DNA of 64,000 bases from Berberis thunbergii. Lineage: Eukaryota > Streptophyta > Magnoliopsida > Ranunculales > Berberidaceae. A model generated the notes under the pieces. The model was given only the letters and a program-made list of their open reading frames with translations. It searched no databases and had not been told where the DNA came from. The stretch is taken from contig QNQO01001842.1 in NCBI GenBank assembly GCA_003290165.1, positions 124,001-188,000 on the forward strand, read 5' to 3'. Shown piece by piece: positions 1 through 10,442 of this stretch. A program made the position numbers and the translations under genes. The first letter of the stretch is position 1, and the number at the start of each line of letters is the position of its first letter.

Positions 1-206
1 ATCAATTGTGAATCTTAGATCACAAAATGGTTGCTATGAATCCATGCTTCTAGTATGTAGTCAATCGGTGATTCACCACTAAAATCAGTAACCACTCACG
101 AGGGATTGCAAAATTCACCAATGAGCGAGTGCGACTATTCTCACCCGCAATAATAATATACCACCCAAACGAAAACAGATAGAAAAAAGCTTATTTTGAT
201 TGTGGG

Positions 207-1384
207 TAGGGTTGAACAAAAAACCAACCAAACCAAATAAACCGACCAAATCAATCAAAATCGAACCGATCGGTTCGGTTTTGGTTTTAAAAAATTCAAA
301 ACCGAAGTGGTTGGTTCAATTTTCGATTTCTATGTGATTTTAACCAACTAAACCAAACCGACAGAATATATATATAATAAATAATATAATATGTTGAAAA
401 TAGTCGGTCGGTTAGGTTTTAGTTTGGTATTAGTTGGTTCGATTCGGTTACGATTTGCATAAAGTAGAATCGGTTTGGCGATTCAGTTTTGGTTTGAAAA
501 TTTTGAAACCGGCCAAAGTAGGTTCGATTTGGTTTAATTCAGTTTAGGGTCACATTTGAAAAGTATTTTAGTCTCACCCCCATTTTCTAACAAACATGTT
601 TACTATTTAGTCGACCACTTAACAGGTCAATATGCATAAGGTGACCTTTTGACACAACTAATTCCCCTATTTGACATGACTATCTTTCATCTTTTTGTCT
701 AACACCAACATCTGTTTAGTGACATAACCACTTTTTACTTTTTGTTTTGTTTTCTTCTCTAGAGAACAACGTTGTTCGCGCTCGATCTCGTAAAAAATTG
801 AGAGAAGCAATAGAAGAAGAAATAAAGAGGAGGATGAGCTATGAATCGATGCATAAGGTAGAAGAGGCGACAGGAAGTGGAAGCGAAGCAAGGCAACAAC
901 CACCACTCCTTCTGCTGCTATTTGTAGAAGGAACACATATGAGAAAGAAGAGAAGACGCTGATGGCAACTGTGAGGGGGTTGGTGTAAGCCACCGCTTTT
1001 GCTGCTACACTTTGTACCAAGAAACAAATGCAAAAGATGATAGGAGTCGTGCGAGCTGCGAGGGCGAACAGTTGACCAGGACTCGCAAACTACGCGGGAA
1101 AACGGCTAACAATCTTTTGCTTTCAAACGTTTGAAAACTAAACATTTATTTATTTTATTTTAGTAATAAAATTAAAATAAGAGGAATTTTTCTCCATATC
1201 ATTTTTAGCAATATATAATATATATTTTATATAAAATAATATAATATGTTTAAAATAGTCTGTCAGTTTGGTTTTATTTTGATTTGAGTCAGTTCGGTTG
1301 TGCTTTGCATAAAGTAGAATCGGTTTAGTTTCAGTTCGTTTTAAAAATTTTGAAACCAAATCGTCCGTTTGATTTTCAACCCTA
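207..1384. repeat. Degenerate AT-rich repeat, possible hAT-like element
   Basis: The segment begins TAGGGTTGAA and ends with the reverse complement of the same 10 bases, which resembles hAT-type terminal inverted repeats. The 8 bases on either side do not match, so there is no target-site duplication. The ends are filled with CGGTTCGGTTTTGG-like words, and about 120 bp near 383-510 recurs as a diverged direct copy at 1233-1354 (both contain TTTGCATAAAGTAGAATCGG). No credible coding region is present; the short ORFs in 667-1033 overlap on both strands and match no family I know. It could be an old, internally rearranged non-autonomous transposon. Confidence 0.4.
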
Positions 1385-1526
1385 GGTTTTTCTAGTAAAA
1401 TATGATTTTTTTTGGTAGAATTCCCATTAGTAATCAACAGTGATTTCTAAACTACTAACTACGTTATCCAAATTCAAAACCTATATTTAATTGACACAAT
1501 GTTACATTGGGTTTTAGGTAGGCCTA

Positions 1527-2032
1527 TGTTGAGATAACTTGATGGAGGAGGGTTTATACGGTTCCTTATTTGAGTTTCTAGGGTTTCTAGGGTTCCTAAT
1601 TTAGGTTTCTATGGTTCCTAATTTGCTCTTTTAATTTAATTAGGACTCTTTTTAGTTTCCTTTTAGGATTAGGTTTTACCTTTTCTTTTAGGAATAAACT
1701 GCTTGTTATTTTAGTATTTGATTCTAATTTGTTTTTTAGGAATAGGCAGTTTCCTTTTAGGATTAGACTTTACGTTTTATTTTAGGAATAGACGGCTTGT
1801 TATTTTTATTTGATTCTAATTTTTTCTTTTAGGAATAGGCTGCTTATTATTCAAGTTATTTGAGCACTATAAATAGAGTTTTTCCTCAATATTGTAAGAG
1901 ACCTTTGATTTTAGTAATTTGATTAAACATTAGAGTTATTTCTCTGTGTTTTGGACTATCATCTTGTGTTCTTTCCTGTCAATTATCTGTTGCTATTAGC
2001 CTGCAGAATAATCGTTATTCTATCCAGCGTTA
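1527..2032 (+). repeat. 5' LTR of the rearranged gypsy element
   Basis: It starts TGTTGAGATAAC and ends just before a tRNA-Met-like primer-binding site. Most of it recurs at 3899-4276. It contains a TATA-like CTATAAATAGAG near 1868 that would position transcript starts, and an internal tandem duplication of about 90 bp marked by repeated TTCCTTTTAGGATTAG words near 1657 and 1750. The 3' end reads TTA where the other copy reads TCA, so the terminal CA is mutated. Confidence 0.75.
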
Positions 2033-2046
2033 GTTGGTATCAAAGC
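2033..2046 (+). other. Primer-binding site (tRNA-Met type)
   Basis: TTGGTATCAAAGC directly follows the LTR. It is one base off TGGTATCAGAGC, the common plant initiator-Met primer site. The inverted copy at 3854-3866 keeps the canonical form. Confidence 0.8.
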
Positions 2047-2083
2047 TTCAACATTTTCTTGGGGTGAGATTTCATCAATTTTT

Positions 2084-2485
2084 ATGGCTGGTGGTCTTGG
2101 TCATAGTGAGCAGGTTCTGAACGAGAAAGCCCCTCACCGTGATCATAGCGTTCAGGATGTGATGATTGAGGATTTATAGAGGCAAGTTGTAGAGCTAACT
2201 CAGCATCTAACAGCGCAGGATTTCGATAATCGTGAGATGGAAGATCACGATTTTAATTATAGTTTCGAAAACTCATATCACAATCGTGCTCGATTCTGGG
2301 AGCACCGTGGTCGAGAGGATCGTCATGGATACCTCGGATTCAGAGTGGATCTACCCGAGTTTTCTAGTACATTACAAGCTGAAGGATTCATCGATTGGTT
2401 GCATAAAGTAGAACATATTTTTTAGTATAAGAAAGTACCAGATCATGTCAAGGTGAAATAGGTCGCCAAAAAACTCAAAGGCAGG
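2084..2485 (+). pseudogene. Ty3/gypsy gag, forward fragment
   Basis: An in-frame reading starts at the ATG at 2084 (MAGGLGHSEQ...) and runs through gag motifs including RVDLPEFSSTLQAEGF and VPDHVKVK, with in-frame stops before RQVVEL and after VEHIF. Similarity ends abruptly after KKLKGR near 2485, before the AWWEQL motif expected next and present in the inverted copy. It would encode the capsid precursor; this copy is dead. The next 200 bp (2486-2689) match nothing I recognise. Confidence 0.75.
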
Positions 2486-2689
2486 CTGGGCAAAATTCAA
2501 AATTATGCAAATAAAAAACTGTCTCTAAATTAGCCAACAAGCCGACCTTTATAGCTAAAACTCATTATTAGAATTTTACAAAAATAATGGCAATTTCCAA
2601 TAATCATACTAAAATGAAATACGTAATATAATAAGTAATCTGCCAAAAATCTGGCCCAAATTGGGTTCAGAGTCTCTTCCTAAACAATA

Positions 2690-2822
2690 AAAGAAATATT
2701 ACCTAAAAGAAAAATGTAAATCCCAAAAAAAATTGCCTATTTCTAAAAGAAAAAAAATACAAAAATAACAAGCAGTCTATTCCTATGAAAATAATGTCTA
2801 ATCCTAAAACAAAACTAAAAGA
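2690..2822 (-). repeat. Inverted LTR fragment
   Basis: Read on the minus strand it contains GGAATAGACTGCTTGTTATT and CTTTTAGTTTTGTTTTAGGATTAG, matching the centre of the LTRs at 1527-2032 and 3899-4276. It appears to be the remaining 3' LTR of the minus-strand half-element, whose gag and PBS lie to its right. Confidence 0.65.
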
Positions 2823-3128
2823 GATCTTTCAATTTTCGTGGGTGGTTGGGATGACATGCTAGACGGTGGTGTGGAAGCGAATCGGAGCAGGGACTGCCCT
2901 ATTTTCGTGGTGCTGTGACTCAGCCACGAGATAGAGTGGGGGGAGAGGGAGGTGATGAATGGAAAAAGGAGAAGAACAGGGTTCGAGATAGAGGAAAACA
3001 GGAAGGAGGAAATGGTGGCAGCTCTGTCGCGAGATGGAATAGGGGCAGTGGCGAAGTGAAAGGGAAACAGGAAGGAAGAGAGAGATGGGTGAGGGAGGTA
3101 GGCGAGGCGGCGACTGATGGTGGTGCTC

Positions 3129-3344
3129 GACAGATACAACATTGAAGAGGATCTCAAGCTTCTGAGCATGAGTCTTAGCAACCTTTGTCAAGACAGTTAG
3201 TTGCTCAACCTGTTAAATTCTTCCAGTTCCCTTGCGACCACGTGCAGCTACAATGACCTTGAGCTTCTTATCGACTGATCCCCATGTTATTTCACTGGGG
3301 TCCTTCATGAACTCTTTGTCCATGAGCTTATCTGTCTTCCTCAT
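3129..3344 (-). pseudogene. Captured fragment of eIF3 subunit C
   Basis: The minus-strand translation has [20 protein letters not shown], then [11 protein letters not shown], an in-frame stop, and QVEQLTVLTKVAKTHAQKLEILF. This matches plant eIF3c, a core scaffold of the translation-initiation factor 3 complex. It continues directly in frame from gag (…[12 protein letters not shown]), so the reading frame is a gag-eIF3c chimera. Differences from the expected host sequence are small apart from the stop replacing a Glu codon. No intron is seen within it, consistent with capture through an RNA intermediate, though one exon of DNA cannot be excluded. Sequence on to 2823 is C/T-rich, unidentified and possibly also captured. 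Confidence 0.8.
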
Positions 3345-3826
3345 CATCTTCTCCCAATCAATGATCTTGGCCTTGCTCTTTCTAGCTCGTACTCGCTTCA
3401 ACTGTTCCCACCACGCAAATGCTCTGCCTTTGAGTTTTTTGCGACCAATTTCACTTTGACATGATCTGGGACTTCCTTATACTCAATAATACGCTCCACT
3501 CTATGCAATCAATCGATGAATCCTTCGGCCTGTAACGTATTAGAAAATTCTGGTAGATCAACTCTGAATCTGAGGTCTCCATGATGATCCTCCCGACCAC
3601 GGTGCTCCCAGAATCGAGCACGATTGTGATACGGGTTTTTGAAACTGGAATCAGAATCATGATCTTCCATCTCACGATTACCAAAATCCTGCACCGTTAG
3701 ACTCTAGGTTAGCTCTGTAAATCCTCAATCATCACATCCTGAACGCTACGATCATGGTGAGGGGCTTCCTCATTCGGAACATACCCGCGACGATCACGAT
3801 CATGACCACCAACCATAGAAACAGAT
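3345..3826 (-). pseudogene. Ty3/gypsy gag, inverted copy
   Basis: Minus-strand reading repeats the forward gag (FENPYHNRARFWEHRG-like, FRVDLPEFSNTLQAEGFID) and continues through [17 protein letters not shown] and [15 protein letters not shown], which the forward copy lacks. It has frameshifts and ends at the fusion to eIF3c. The retained AWWEQL block shows where the forward copy broke. Confidence 0.75.
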
Positions 3827-3853
3827 AAAGTCTCACTCCAAGAAGATGTTGAA

Positions 3854-3866
3854 GCTCTGATACCAA
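3854..3866 (-). other. Inverted primer-binding site
   Basis: The minus strand reads TTGGTATCAGAGC, a match to the plant tRNA-Met primer site. It sits where the leader of the inverted half-element should be, but the LTR beyond it is in the opposite orientation, which is the key sign of rearrangement. Confidence 0.8.
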
Positions 3867-3898
3867 CTGATCTTCATTGAGAAATTGGGAATTTTTTA

Positions 3899-4276
3899 AT
3901 TTCCTTTTAGGATTGGGCTTTACCTTTTCTTTTAGAAATAAAGTGCTTGTTATTTTAGTATTTGATTCTAATTTTTGTTTTAGGAATATGCAGTTTCCTT
4001 TTAGGATTAAACTTTACTTTTTCTTTTAGGAATAGACTGCTTGTTATTTTTATTTGATTCTAATTTTTTCTTTTAGGAATAGGCTATTTATTATTCATGT
4101 TATTTGAGCACTATAAATAGAGTTCTTCCTCAATATTGTAAGATACCTTTGATTTGAGTAATTTGATTAAACATTAGAGTTATTTCTCTGTGTTTTTGGC
4201 TATCATCTTGTGTTCTTCCCTATCAATTATCTGTTGCTATTAGCCTGTAGAATAATCACTATTCCGCCCGGCGTCA
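3899..4276 (+). repeat. Truncated second LTR
   Basis: It matches the first LTR from its TTTCCTTTTAGGATT word (about 1656) to the end, including the CTATAAATAGAG TATA-like box near 4111, and ends GCGTCA. About 130 bp of the 5' side are missing at the junction with the inverted leader. Confidence 0.75.
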
Positions 4277-4912
4277 TAACTGTAGTTTTCTAAATGATTC
4301 TCTTATTGCCCAAAATATGCCTATATAATTACAATTTGAGTTTGCAGCCCTTGCTGAATTGAAAAAATCCAGACCTAGTCCAAACATAGGGGTAAATAAG
4401 TTTAGCGGACAAGATATTTGAGGAGCTCTTTTTCAACCAATGAATGATATTGAGTATGCATTAAAATCCTATGGATGACATTAAGATACCCATTAAAAAT
4501 CCGAGACTTTACCTACGTATGGTAGTGGGTCATAATTCCTTCCACGTGCCTCACACATGACACTTACTGTGAAGGTATTTCTTGTGTTCATATGTACTAA
4601 CCAAACAACATAATTGACTTGATGAGTCCCTAATTCATACTGACCGGGATGACCTTTTATAATTTAATGTTTTGGGTCCTTAGGCATGTATTTGGCAGCA
4701 CTCAGCAGGCAACTTGACATTTTTTACTTTAATTTAGTCGAAAGGTCCTTACATGTTTATTAACTTATTTGAGCTCCCGTTTTAGCCGATTTTTTGATAA
4801 ACTTTATTAATTAAGACTAGAAACGTTTTAAAATTTTGACTCATTTTGACATCATTCGTAGGGATTAATGTTTATTTCAACGCTTTTAAATCTTGATAAA
4901 CAGTTTTAATGG
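4277..4912. other. Unassigned AT-rich sequence
   Basis: No coding region, repeat or known terminus is recognisable here. It is the host or older-repeat sequence that received CACTA-1; the last three bases, TGG, are the left target duplication. Confidence 0.5.
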
Positions 4913-4939
4913 CACTACACCAAAAGACCTGATTAGCTA

Positions 4940-5125
4940 CACAGGGGTGGCCACGGCTCTAAGCCGTTGGTGTGTTTGCCATGGCTAAAAACCGTGGCTA
5001 TAGTGCCCAACGGCTTAAAACCGTGGCTAAAAAAAGGCTTGGCCACGGTTCTAAACTGTTGGTGTGTTTGCCACGGCTAAAATCGTGGCTATAGTGACCC
5101 ACGGCTTAAAACCGTTGCAAACGTG
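4940..5125 (+). repeat. CACTA-1 5' subterminal repeats
   Basis: Many copies of GCCACGG, CCGTGGC and CCGTTG words form near-palindromes around TTAAAACC. In En/Spm elements such motifs are bound by the transposase-related DNA-binding protein (TNPA type). The block resembles the right end of CACTA-3 read on the minus strand, down to the shared words GGCTTGGCCACGGTTCTAAA and TTGCACGT. Confidence 0.85.
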
Positions 5126-6127
5126 CACGTGCGTTGCACGTGAAGGTGTGGAGAATTAGAAAATCAAACCCTAAAATTCAGGCGGGTGAAATTTTGCGAA
5201 ATTTTTTTTCTTCCCTCGCGTTCCCGCTACATCTCCCCCTTTTCAACCCTTTGCATCTAACCCTAAAATTTTAAGGAGAGGGAAAGAGAGAAGGAGAAAG
5301 AGAAGGAGAAGGAAAGAGAGAGGGAAATTCCTAATCTCTTCTGATTCGGTTCGATTTCTCTCTTCTTCATGTGAACTTGAGTCTTCTGTCTCCAGATGAT
5401 TTTGTTTTTGGTGGTTTTAGGGTTTGTATCAATGTTCTTCATGAGTTATTAGGTTTTTTTGTCGCGGAATTAAGTTGTTTTGTAATATTTGATGTTTGTT
5501 GAAACTGATTATGTGTTCATTTGAAGCAGATCGTGGGGCTTTTGGGCGTGGAAGCTACTGTTTGATTGATTGATTGAATTGGTTTGCTATCGAAGATGGA
5601 TTGGTGAGTTTACTTTGATTGGTTCTAATTGATTCATCATTTTTGGTTCTGTTTCTGTTCTGATTTATCATTTTTTCAGTAATTTTCACTGATTTGAACT
5701 TGATTATTGCAAATCTAGTAGAAGAAGGTGTGGATTTGTTCGTGTTCATAACAAATCCAGTTGTTGTTTTGATGTTTCGCTCACCATTTGTTTGTTAAAA
5801 TTGAGTTTCTCTCTTCTCGCCAGGTATTCCTTCCATCTTATACTATTTCTTTTCTTTGCTATGGCGACTTCGATCTAATAGTATTAGTTTATCTCTTTGG
5901 ATTCAAATGTAGAATAATTTTCATTCAAATAGATCAATTTCCATTGAAACTCGGACTATTTCATATTCAAATAGCTCAAGTGTGCAAGATTCAAACTTTG
6001 ATTTTCCGATAAGAATGAGGTATACCCATCCTGATTACAGAGTGTTTATTTGGTTAACTGTTGCTTTAAAAACTAAGGTCCTTTATGGTATTTGATTTTC
6101 CAATGTATATCGGTGCAACTCATGCAG
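5126..6127 (+). promoter_or_regulatory. Putative leader/promoter region of CACTA-1 transcripts
   Basis: Inward from the subterminal repeats the sequence becomes C/T-rich, then A/G-rich (near 5275-5330), then T-rich like a plant 5' leader with a first intron. No protein domain is recognised. Because every captured exon downstream is in sense to this region, it is a candidate transcription start. This is inferred from position and composition; no core promoter was confirmed. Confidence 0.35.
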
Positions 6128-6181
6128 GATATCCGGCCTAGGGAAAATGCAAATGATTTCACTAAGACCCCTTATCTTCCT
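6128..6181 (+). pseudogene. Unidentified exon-like block
   Basis: An 18-codon open block (DIRPRENANDFTKTPYLP) sits between a CAG acceptor and a GTAAGT donor, so it looks like a captured internal exon. I do not recognise its parent gene. Confidence 0.35.
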
Positions 6182-6852
6182 GTAAGTAGCTTTTTTAATT
6201 TCTTAGTTGATTCTTCAATGAAGTGTACTGAAATCTATGTCTAAAAAGAAGGCGTACCTCCTTTCTTTTATTAGTTATTACAAGTAAGGGCCATAACTTT
6301 GAGATTTTTTTTTTTGGTTGTTAAATTTTTGGCTAGGGAGAATTATTGTCTTGAGAATTAGGATTTCTCTATAGGGGCTCCAGAATCATATTCACAGGTT
6401 CCATATTTTGAAAAAAAAAAGTCTATTTCTTGCTTTGGTGTATTACACATGGTAAAATTCGTACAATTGACAACCTTTCCAAGAGAGGGTTTTTGATCCC
6501 CAGTCGCTGTGTTTTGCGCTTTTCCCATGTGTAATCAATTTGACATCTATCCTTTGAATGTTGTGTTGTTACTAAGGTTTGGTCGAAGCTGGTTAGTGGG
6601 TTTGGTATCCCTTTGCTCGATTGCTTTCCATCATTGGCTAAAGTGAAGTAATAGGTTTTGTCTTCTAAAGGGCTTGGTGTGGGAGCAGGTATTTTCTGTT
6701 TCATCAGTTACATAGTGCCAGTTCTTATCATAAGTTCTATTTTCAGGTATCGCTTTTGCTATGGAATGTAAATTTCCTTTACATATCCTCCAATTTCAGC
6801 ATCACTTATGTTTTGCAACTGAAAAATGTGTTTTTTTCCTTTTCTTTTACAG

Positions 6853-6911
6853 ATGGAGTGAACAAAATCAAAGGGCTAAAAGTAGATACAGATTCTGTAG
6901 AGACAAATATA
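6853..6911 (+). pseudogene. Captured exon, threonine aldolase-like
   Basis: Between TTTTACAG and GTAAGT the block translates, with a split first codon, to DGVNKIKGLKVDTDSVETNI. This resembles the region of plant low-specificity L-threonine aldolase that reads (L)NRIKGL…VETNI near the small C-terminal domain of this PLP enzyme, which cleaves threonine to glycine and acetaldehyde. Only one exon is present, without the catalytic lysine region. Identity rests on a short stretch, so another fold-type I PLP enzyme is possible. Confidence 0.5.
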
Positions 6912-7314
6912 GTAAGTATCAATATATAAAAAAAATGTAAAACACAGTCACTTTGTTTCTCATATTAAAAGTACTAAATGAGTTGCTATATGCAACTTGA
7001 TGTTAGTCTTGGCTAATCTGATATTTTTTTTGCCAAGTTCTATATATTGTTCTAACCAAGTCAGAAACCAAACTTGAAGGGAAGAAGCCTAGACTTTAAG
7101 CTTGTAAAATTTAGTTTCAGGTTCCTTTACAGTTTATTTTTTAAAGTTTTCTGAATTTATGATAAGGGAAGGCCATTTTGCTCTAGTGACAATTTGGTAT
7201 GATATTCTTATGCACCTTATATCTGTTGGGTGCATCATAAACTAATCCATTTTGCATACGGATGCATTTTCTATGCATATTTTATTTATAATTGTTTGAA
7301 AGTTGGTACATGGT

Positions 7315-7433
7315 AAGCTTGACAAATTGTAGTTTAACTGTGATCCTATAGATTGAAAATATATTGAGATTCCAAGCTTGACAAGTTGTAGTTTAACTGT
7401 GATCCTACAGATTTAAAATATATTGAGATTCCA
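7315..7433 (+). repeat. 59-bp tandem duplication
   Basis: Two adjacent copies start AAGCTTGACAA(A/G)TTGTAG at 7315 and 7374 and share TTTAACTGTGATCCTA and ATATATTGAGATTCCAAG. They differ at only a few bases, so this is a local duplication younger than most of the element. Confidence 0.85.
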
Positions 7434-7750
7434 AGGCAGTGATAATCTTTTTAACAGCTGGATTGAATAGAGGTATTCTTACCTGACCTCTCACAATTGT
7501 TGCAGTTCCAACCCTTCCTCTCCAATTTAGGATTGTCAAAACCCAAGAAAAAACCAATTCTGAGTTGCTTATATTAATACAATTATTAGAAAAATGTTGT
7601 ATATTTTTATAATTTGAGAAAATATTGAATTCTGCAGGTCGAATTGTGTTTTGCAAGTGGAGCATAATGGCAAAGAGTCCTGGCAAGGTGCTGTCTTGGC
7701 TTGGGACAGAGTTGTTTTGCTCTGTTTCTGTTCAGAAATAGGGCAGCGAT

Positions 7751-7925
7751 GGCTGGAAGGTGCAAGGCGCAGGCGCAGAGGCTGCTGCGTTGCTGATGTT
7801 GCTGATGTTGCTAATGTTGCTGCTGCGTTGCTGTTGTTGTTGCGAGTTGCTGCTGCGCTGCGTTGCTGATGCTGTTGCGAGTTGCTGCTGCTGCTGGTTT
7901 TGCTGCTGCTGGGACGCTTGCTGTC
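7751..7925 (+). repeat. GCT/GTT trinucleotide-rich tract
   Basis: The stretch is dominated by GCTGCTG, GTTGCTGATG and TTGCTGCTG units. All frames on both strands stay open here (Gln/Asn/Ser-rich on minus, Cys/Leu/Ala-rich on plus). It may derive from a poly-Gln or poly-Ala coding exon, but I see no domain that names a gene. Confidence 0.6.
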
Positions 7926-8327
7926 TATCGCAGTTGGTGTTAAAGGTAAACCCAAACACAATCAAATCAGGTATAAAATTGGGAAAATTCAGTGACTGTG
8001 AATTACTTTTTTTTTTTTTTTTGTTATAAAGTTCAGTTCAGTTTACAGTAGAAAAAATTCTTTGATATTTTAACGTTTCTGAGGTCTTATAAAATCTGCA
8101 TAAGGAGTAATAGTCTATTTTGATTTCTTGGGAACCATGGTACATGGAAGGCTTGAGAGGAGGCAACTAAAGAGTTTGTTGAACAGGGTATTAAGCCCGG
8201 TGAACTTGCAGTCATTTCCAAGGAAAATGTACACGCTCTCTCAATGACAACAATTGTTCAACATCTATCAACTTGTTCAACTATAACCAATGTATGTTTG
8301 TTGCTCATGTAATATTCTGATGTTCAG

Positions 8328-8384
8328 GTTGGTCCTTATCACCGTTCGTATATAAGCAAGGAGTATCTATTATCTATATTGAAG
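8328..8384 (+). pseudogene. Unidentified exon-like block
   Basis: A 57-nt open block between TGTTCAG and GTACCT reads VGPYHRSYISKEYLLSILK. A second open stretch just upstream (8158-8250, KEFVEQGIKPGELAVISKEN) may belong to the same or another captured gene. Neither is recognised. Confidence 0.3.
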
Positions 8385-9421
8385 GTACCTGAGATGTCTC
8401 AGCAACTTGCATGCTTATTTCAACGCAGTTTCTAAGAAAGCTGTCATTTTCCTTCGTATTTTTTAACATTACATGCAAGTCGGATGATCCTCGTCATTGT
8501 AAACCTTTCTGTCACTTAATACAGTTCAATGCAGTATTAGTAAAGCTTTTCTCTTTCACTTGATTTGGTGGTGCCTGAAATGAGTGACCAAACTAAACAA
8601 ACAAGCTGATCAGTTGAGAACCTTCTTTATGTCAAAGAAGATCTCATAATTCCACATGTGAGTCCTTTATGATCTTTTGATTTAGTACTAGTGATCTACA
8701 GACAGAAGTAAAATGTCCTCACACTTGTACCTGAAGTTGGTTCCTGGACATGCGTCTGCTTAGAAGTGATCTTTTATATCCGTTTCCAATGTAGATATTT
8801 ATGCATCTGTTACTCCTCTCATGCGTCTTCTTTGTTGTCACTGATTTTTTAATGATTTTCAATCTTTCACATGTTTCTATTGGTCTAATCTGCTCAGCAT
8901 ATTTAGTGATTGCTAACTCCTAGAAGCCTGTTTGCAGCTGGCATATTTTCACTCCCAATTCAGAGCTTTAATTGATATTAAATCTTGCACTACCAATAAA
9001 AAAGGAAGAATATTTTTAAGTTCCAAATGTTGTTTGTGTAATATGTCAACAGCAGAACTGTTGGTAACACATTTGTTCCAACCTTTCTTTTCTGGCTTGT
9101 GGTAGACCTGCTGCTCTTAGTCAAAGCATGGCTGTATATAAGAAGTCCATTGTTACCTTCAAAGAGGTATTCCTTATCAATTCTTCTATACCCTGTTTTA
9201 TCCCTTTCAGGATGTAACACTACATGATCTAGATGCGGTAAATGCTCGACCACAAGGTGATCATCCAATTATTGTAGACTGCTCATTTGTTGTTTTGTTG
9301 CTTGTACATTTGAACCTGACCTACTCGTTTCTTTTCAATCAAACCATATGTAATTTATTGTCAAATAAGTTTATATTTAGTGAACCTTATAAGTTTATAT
9401 CAATATAAGTTTAACCTTCAG

Positions 9422-9734
9422 CACGGAGAATATGTCTCTCTTGGAAAGGTAAAAAATGGTGAATTTCATCTGTAATTAGTAATGATTATAATGCCTCCTT
9501 TGAAAACTGTTTTTATTTTCCCTGTAGGTGGAGGCTGCTCTCAGTGTGAACCCATACGTGGAGAATATCATGTTGCATGCCGATCCATTCCATAGTTACT
9601 GTGTGGCTCTTGTGGTGGCCTCACAACATGCGTTGGAAGAGTGGGCTGCAAAGAGTGGAATCACTTACGATGATTTTGCAGACTTGTGTAAAAAAGAACA
9701 AACTGTGAAGGAAGTTCATGGATCACTTGTAAAG
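9422..9734 (+). pseudogene. Captured fragment of long-chain acyl-CoA synthetase (LACS)
   Basis: Two consecutive exons are kept with their intron. The first (9422-9448, CAG acceptor, GTAAAA donor) reads HGEYVSLGK. The second (9528-9734, TAG acceptor, GTTTGC donor) begins [19 protein letters not shown] and includes [18 protein letters not shown]. This matches the C-terminal lid region of plant LACS8/LACS9-type enzymes, which activate fatty acids to acyl-CoA with ATP; GEYVSLGKVE is the conserved sequence there. The AMP-binding core is absent. The order and phase of the two exons are as in a normal gene, pointing to capture of genomic DNA. Confidence 0.85.
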
Positions 9735-10162
9735 GTTTGCCTGCCATCTCGACTTTTTCTTCTTTTTCATCTTTTGATGTCGGGTCTTCTAACTTTGTAG
9801 CTCATATTTTCCTCCCTGCACTTTCTAGTATTTCCTCGAGGATCAGATTCTGTCAATAGTTTTTCTCAGCAATAATTTATATCCATAGACACAAAAAGTA
9901 ATCTCAATAACCTGGTACTTTCCTTACGAGTCAGAGTCTTGACTGTGGTTACCTCCTCATCTCCCTCTTGGAAAGCATCCATGGTTAGATGCGACCCACA
10001 GAGGGATAGTGGGCTCTTTTTGGAAAGACCACAAATATATATCCTTGTTTCATATGATACAAATATAAACTCACAGGGATAATGGTTTTCTTTTTATAGT
10101 GGGGGTACTGATTGTGTACACATATAACTCATGTTTAGCACTTGGTTTTGATGCTTCATTAG

Positions 10163-10358
10163 AGATACGCACAAAAACAGGGTTGGAAGTTTGAAGTTGT
10201 AGATATAATGGAGTCTGATCTTAAAGGATTCAAGGTCTATGTCCATCTTCTGCATAAATACTGATCTGATATCTCTATTTCAGGAAGCTAGTGATGCAAT
10301 TTCTGGATCTGATGTGTTTGGGAAGCTTAAATTTGAAAGTGGAGTTCATAGAGTTCAG
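10163..10358 (+). pseudogene. Captured fragment of organellar peptide chain release factor 1
   Basis: Exon 10163-10234 reads [19 protein letters not shown] and then LKGFK; exon 10284-10358, after a CAG, reads [20 protein letters not shown] and then VHRVQ. This is the domain of bacterial-type RF1 (PrfA) found in plant chloroplast and mitochondrial factors, just before the GGQ loop that triggers peptide release. GGQ itself is not included. No stop or frameshift interrupts the two exons, so this capture is either recent or was copied well. Confidence 0.85.
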
Positions 10359-10442
10359 GTGCTTTTGATTGATGTCCCCTCTGATTAAAGTTGAAAGTTG
10401 AAACTAGCAATCCATTAAGCTTGTTGGTGTTTTTTATTCTAG

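Larger units (their letters stand above)
1527..4276 (+). mobile_element. Rearranged Ty3/gypsy-type LTR retrotransposon with captured gene piece
   Basis: Two related LTRs in plus orientation flank a short interior that contains gag twice: forward after the first LTR, and inverted before the second. The inverted half also has an inverted PBS, an inverted LTR fragment and a piece of eIF3c. No protease, reverse transcriptase or integrase is visible, so the element is non-autonomous. The second LTR lacks its 5' third. The arrangement suggests two copies joined by inversion or recombination rather than one simple insertion, and no flanking target duplication is identifiable. Confidence 0.75.

Noticed and set aside
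2823..3128. Protein-coding gene on either strand (two overlapping minus ORFs and one plus ORF)
   Set aside because: The region is C/T-rich on minus with several open frames but no known domain; it lies within the rearranged retrotransposon.
4940..5125. Hairpin-forming repeats as possible ncRNA or attenuator
   Set aside because: The same words recur at both ends of the CACTA elements and are best explained as subterminal transposase-binding repeats.
7569..8029. Gln-rich and Cys/Leu-rich ORFs on both strands
   Set aside because: All frames are open over a GCT-rich tract, so openness is not evidence of coding. Recorded as a repeat instead.
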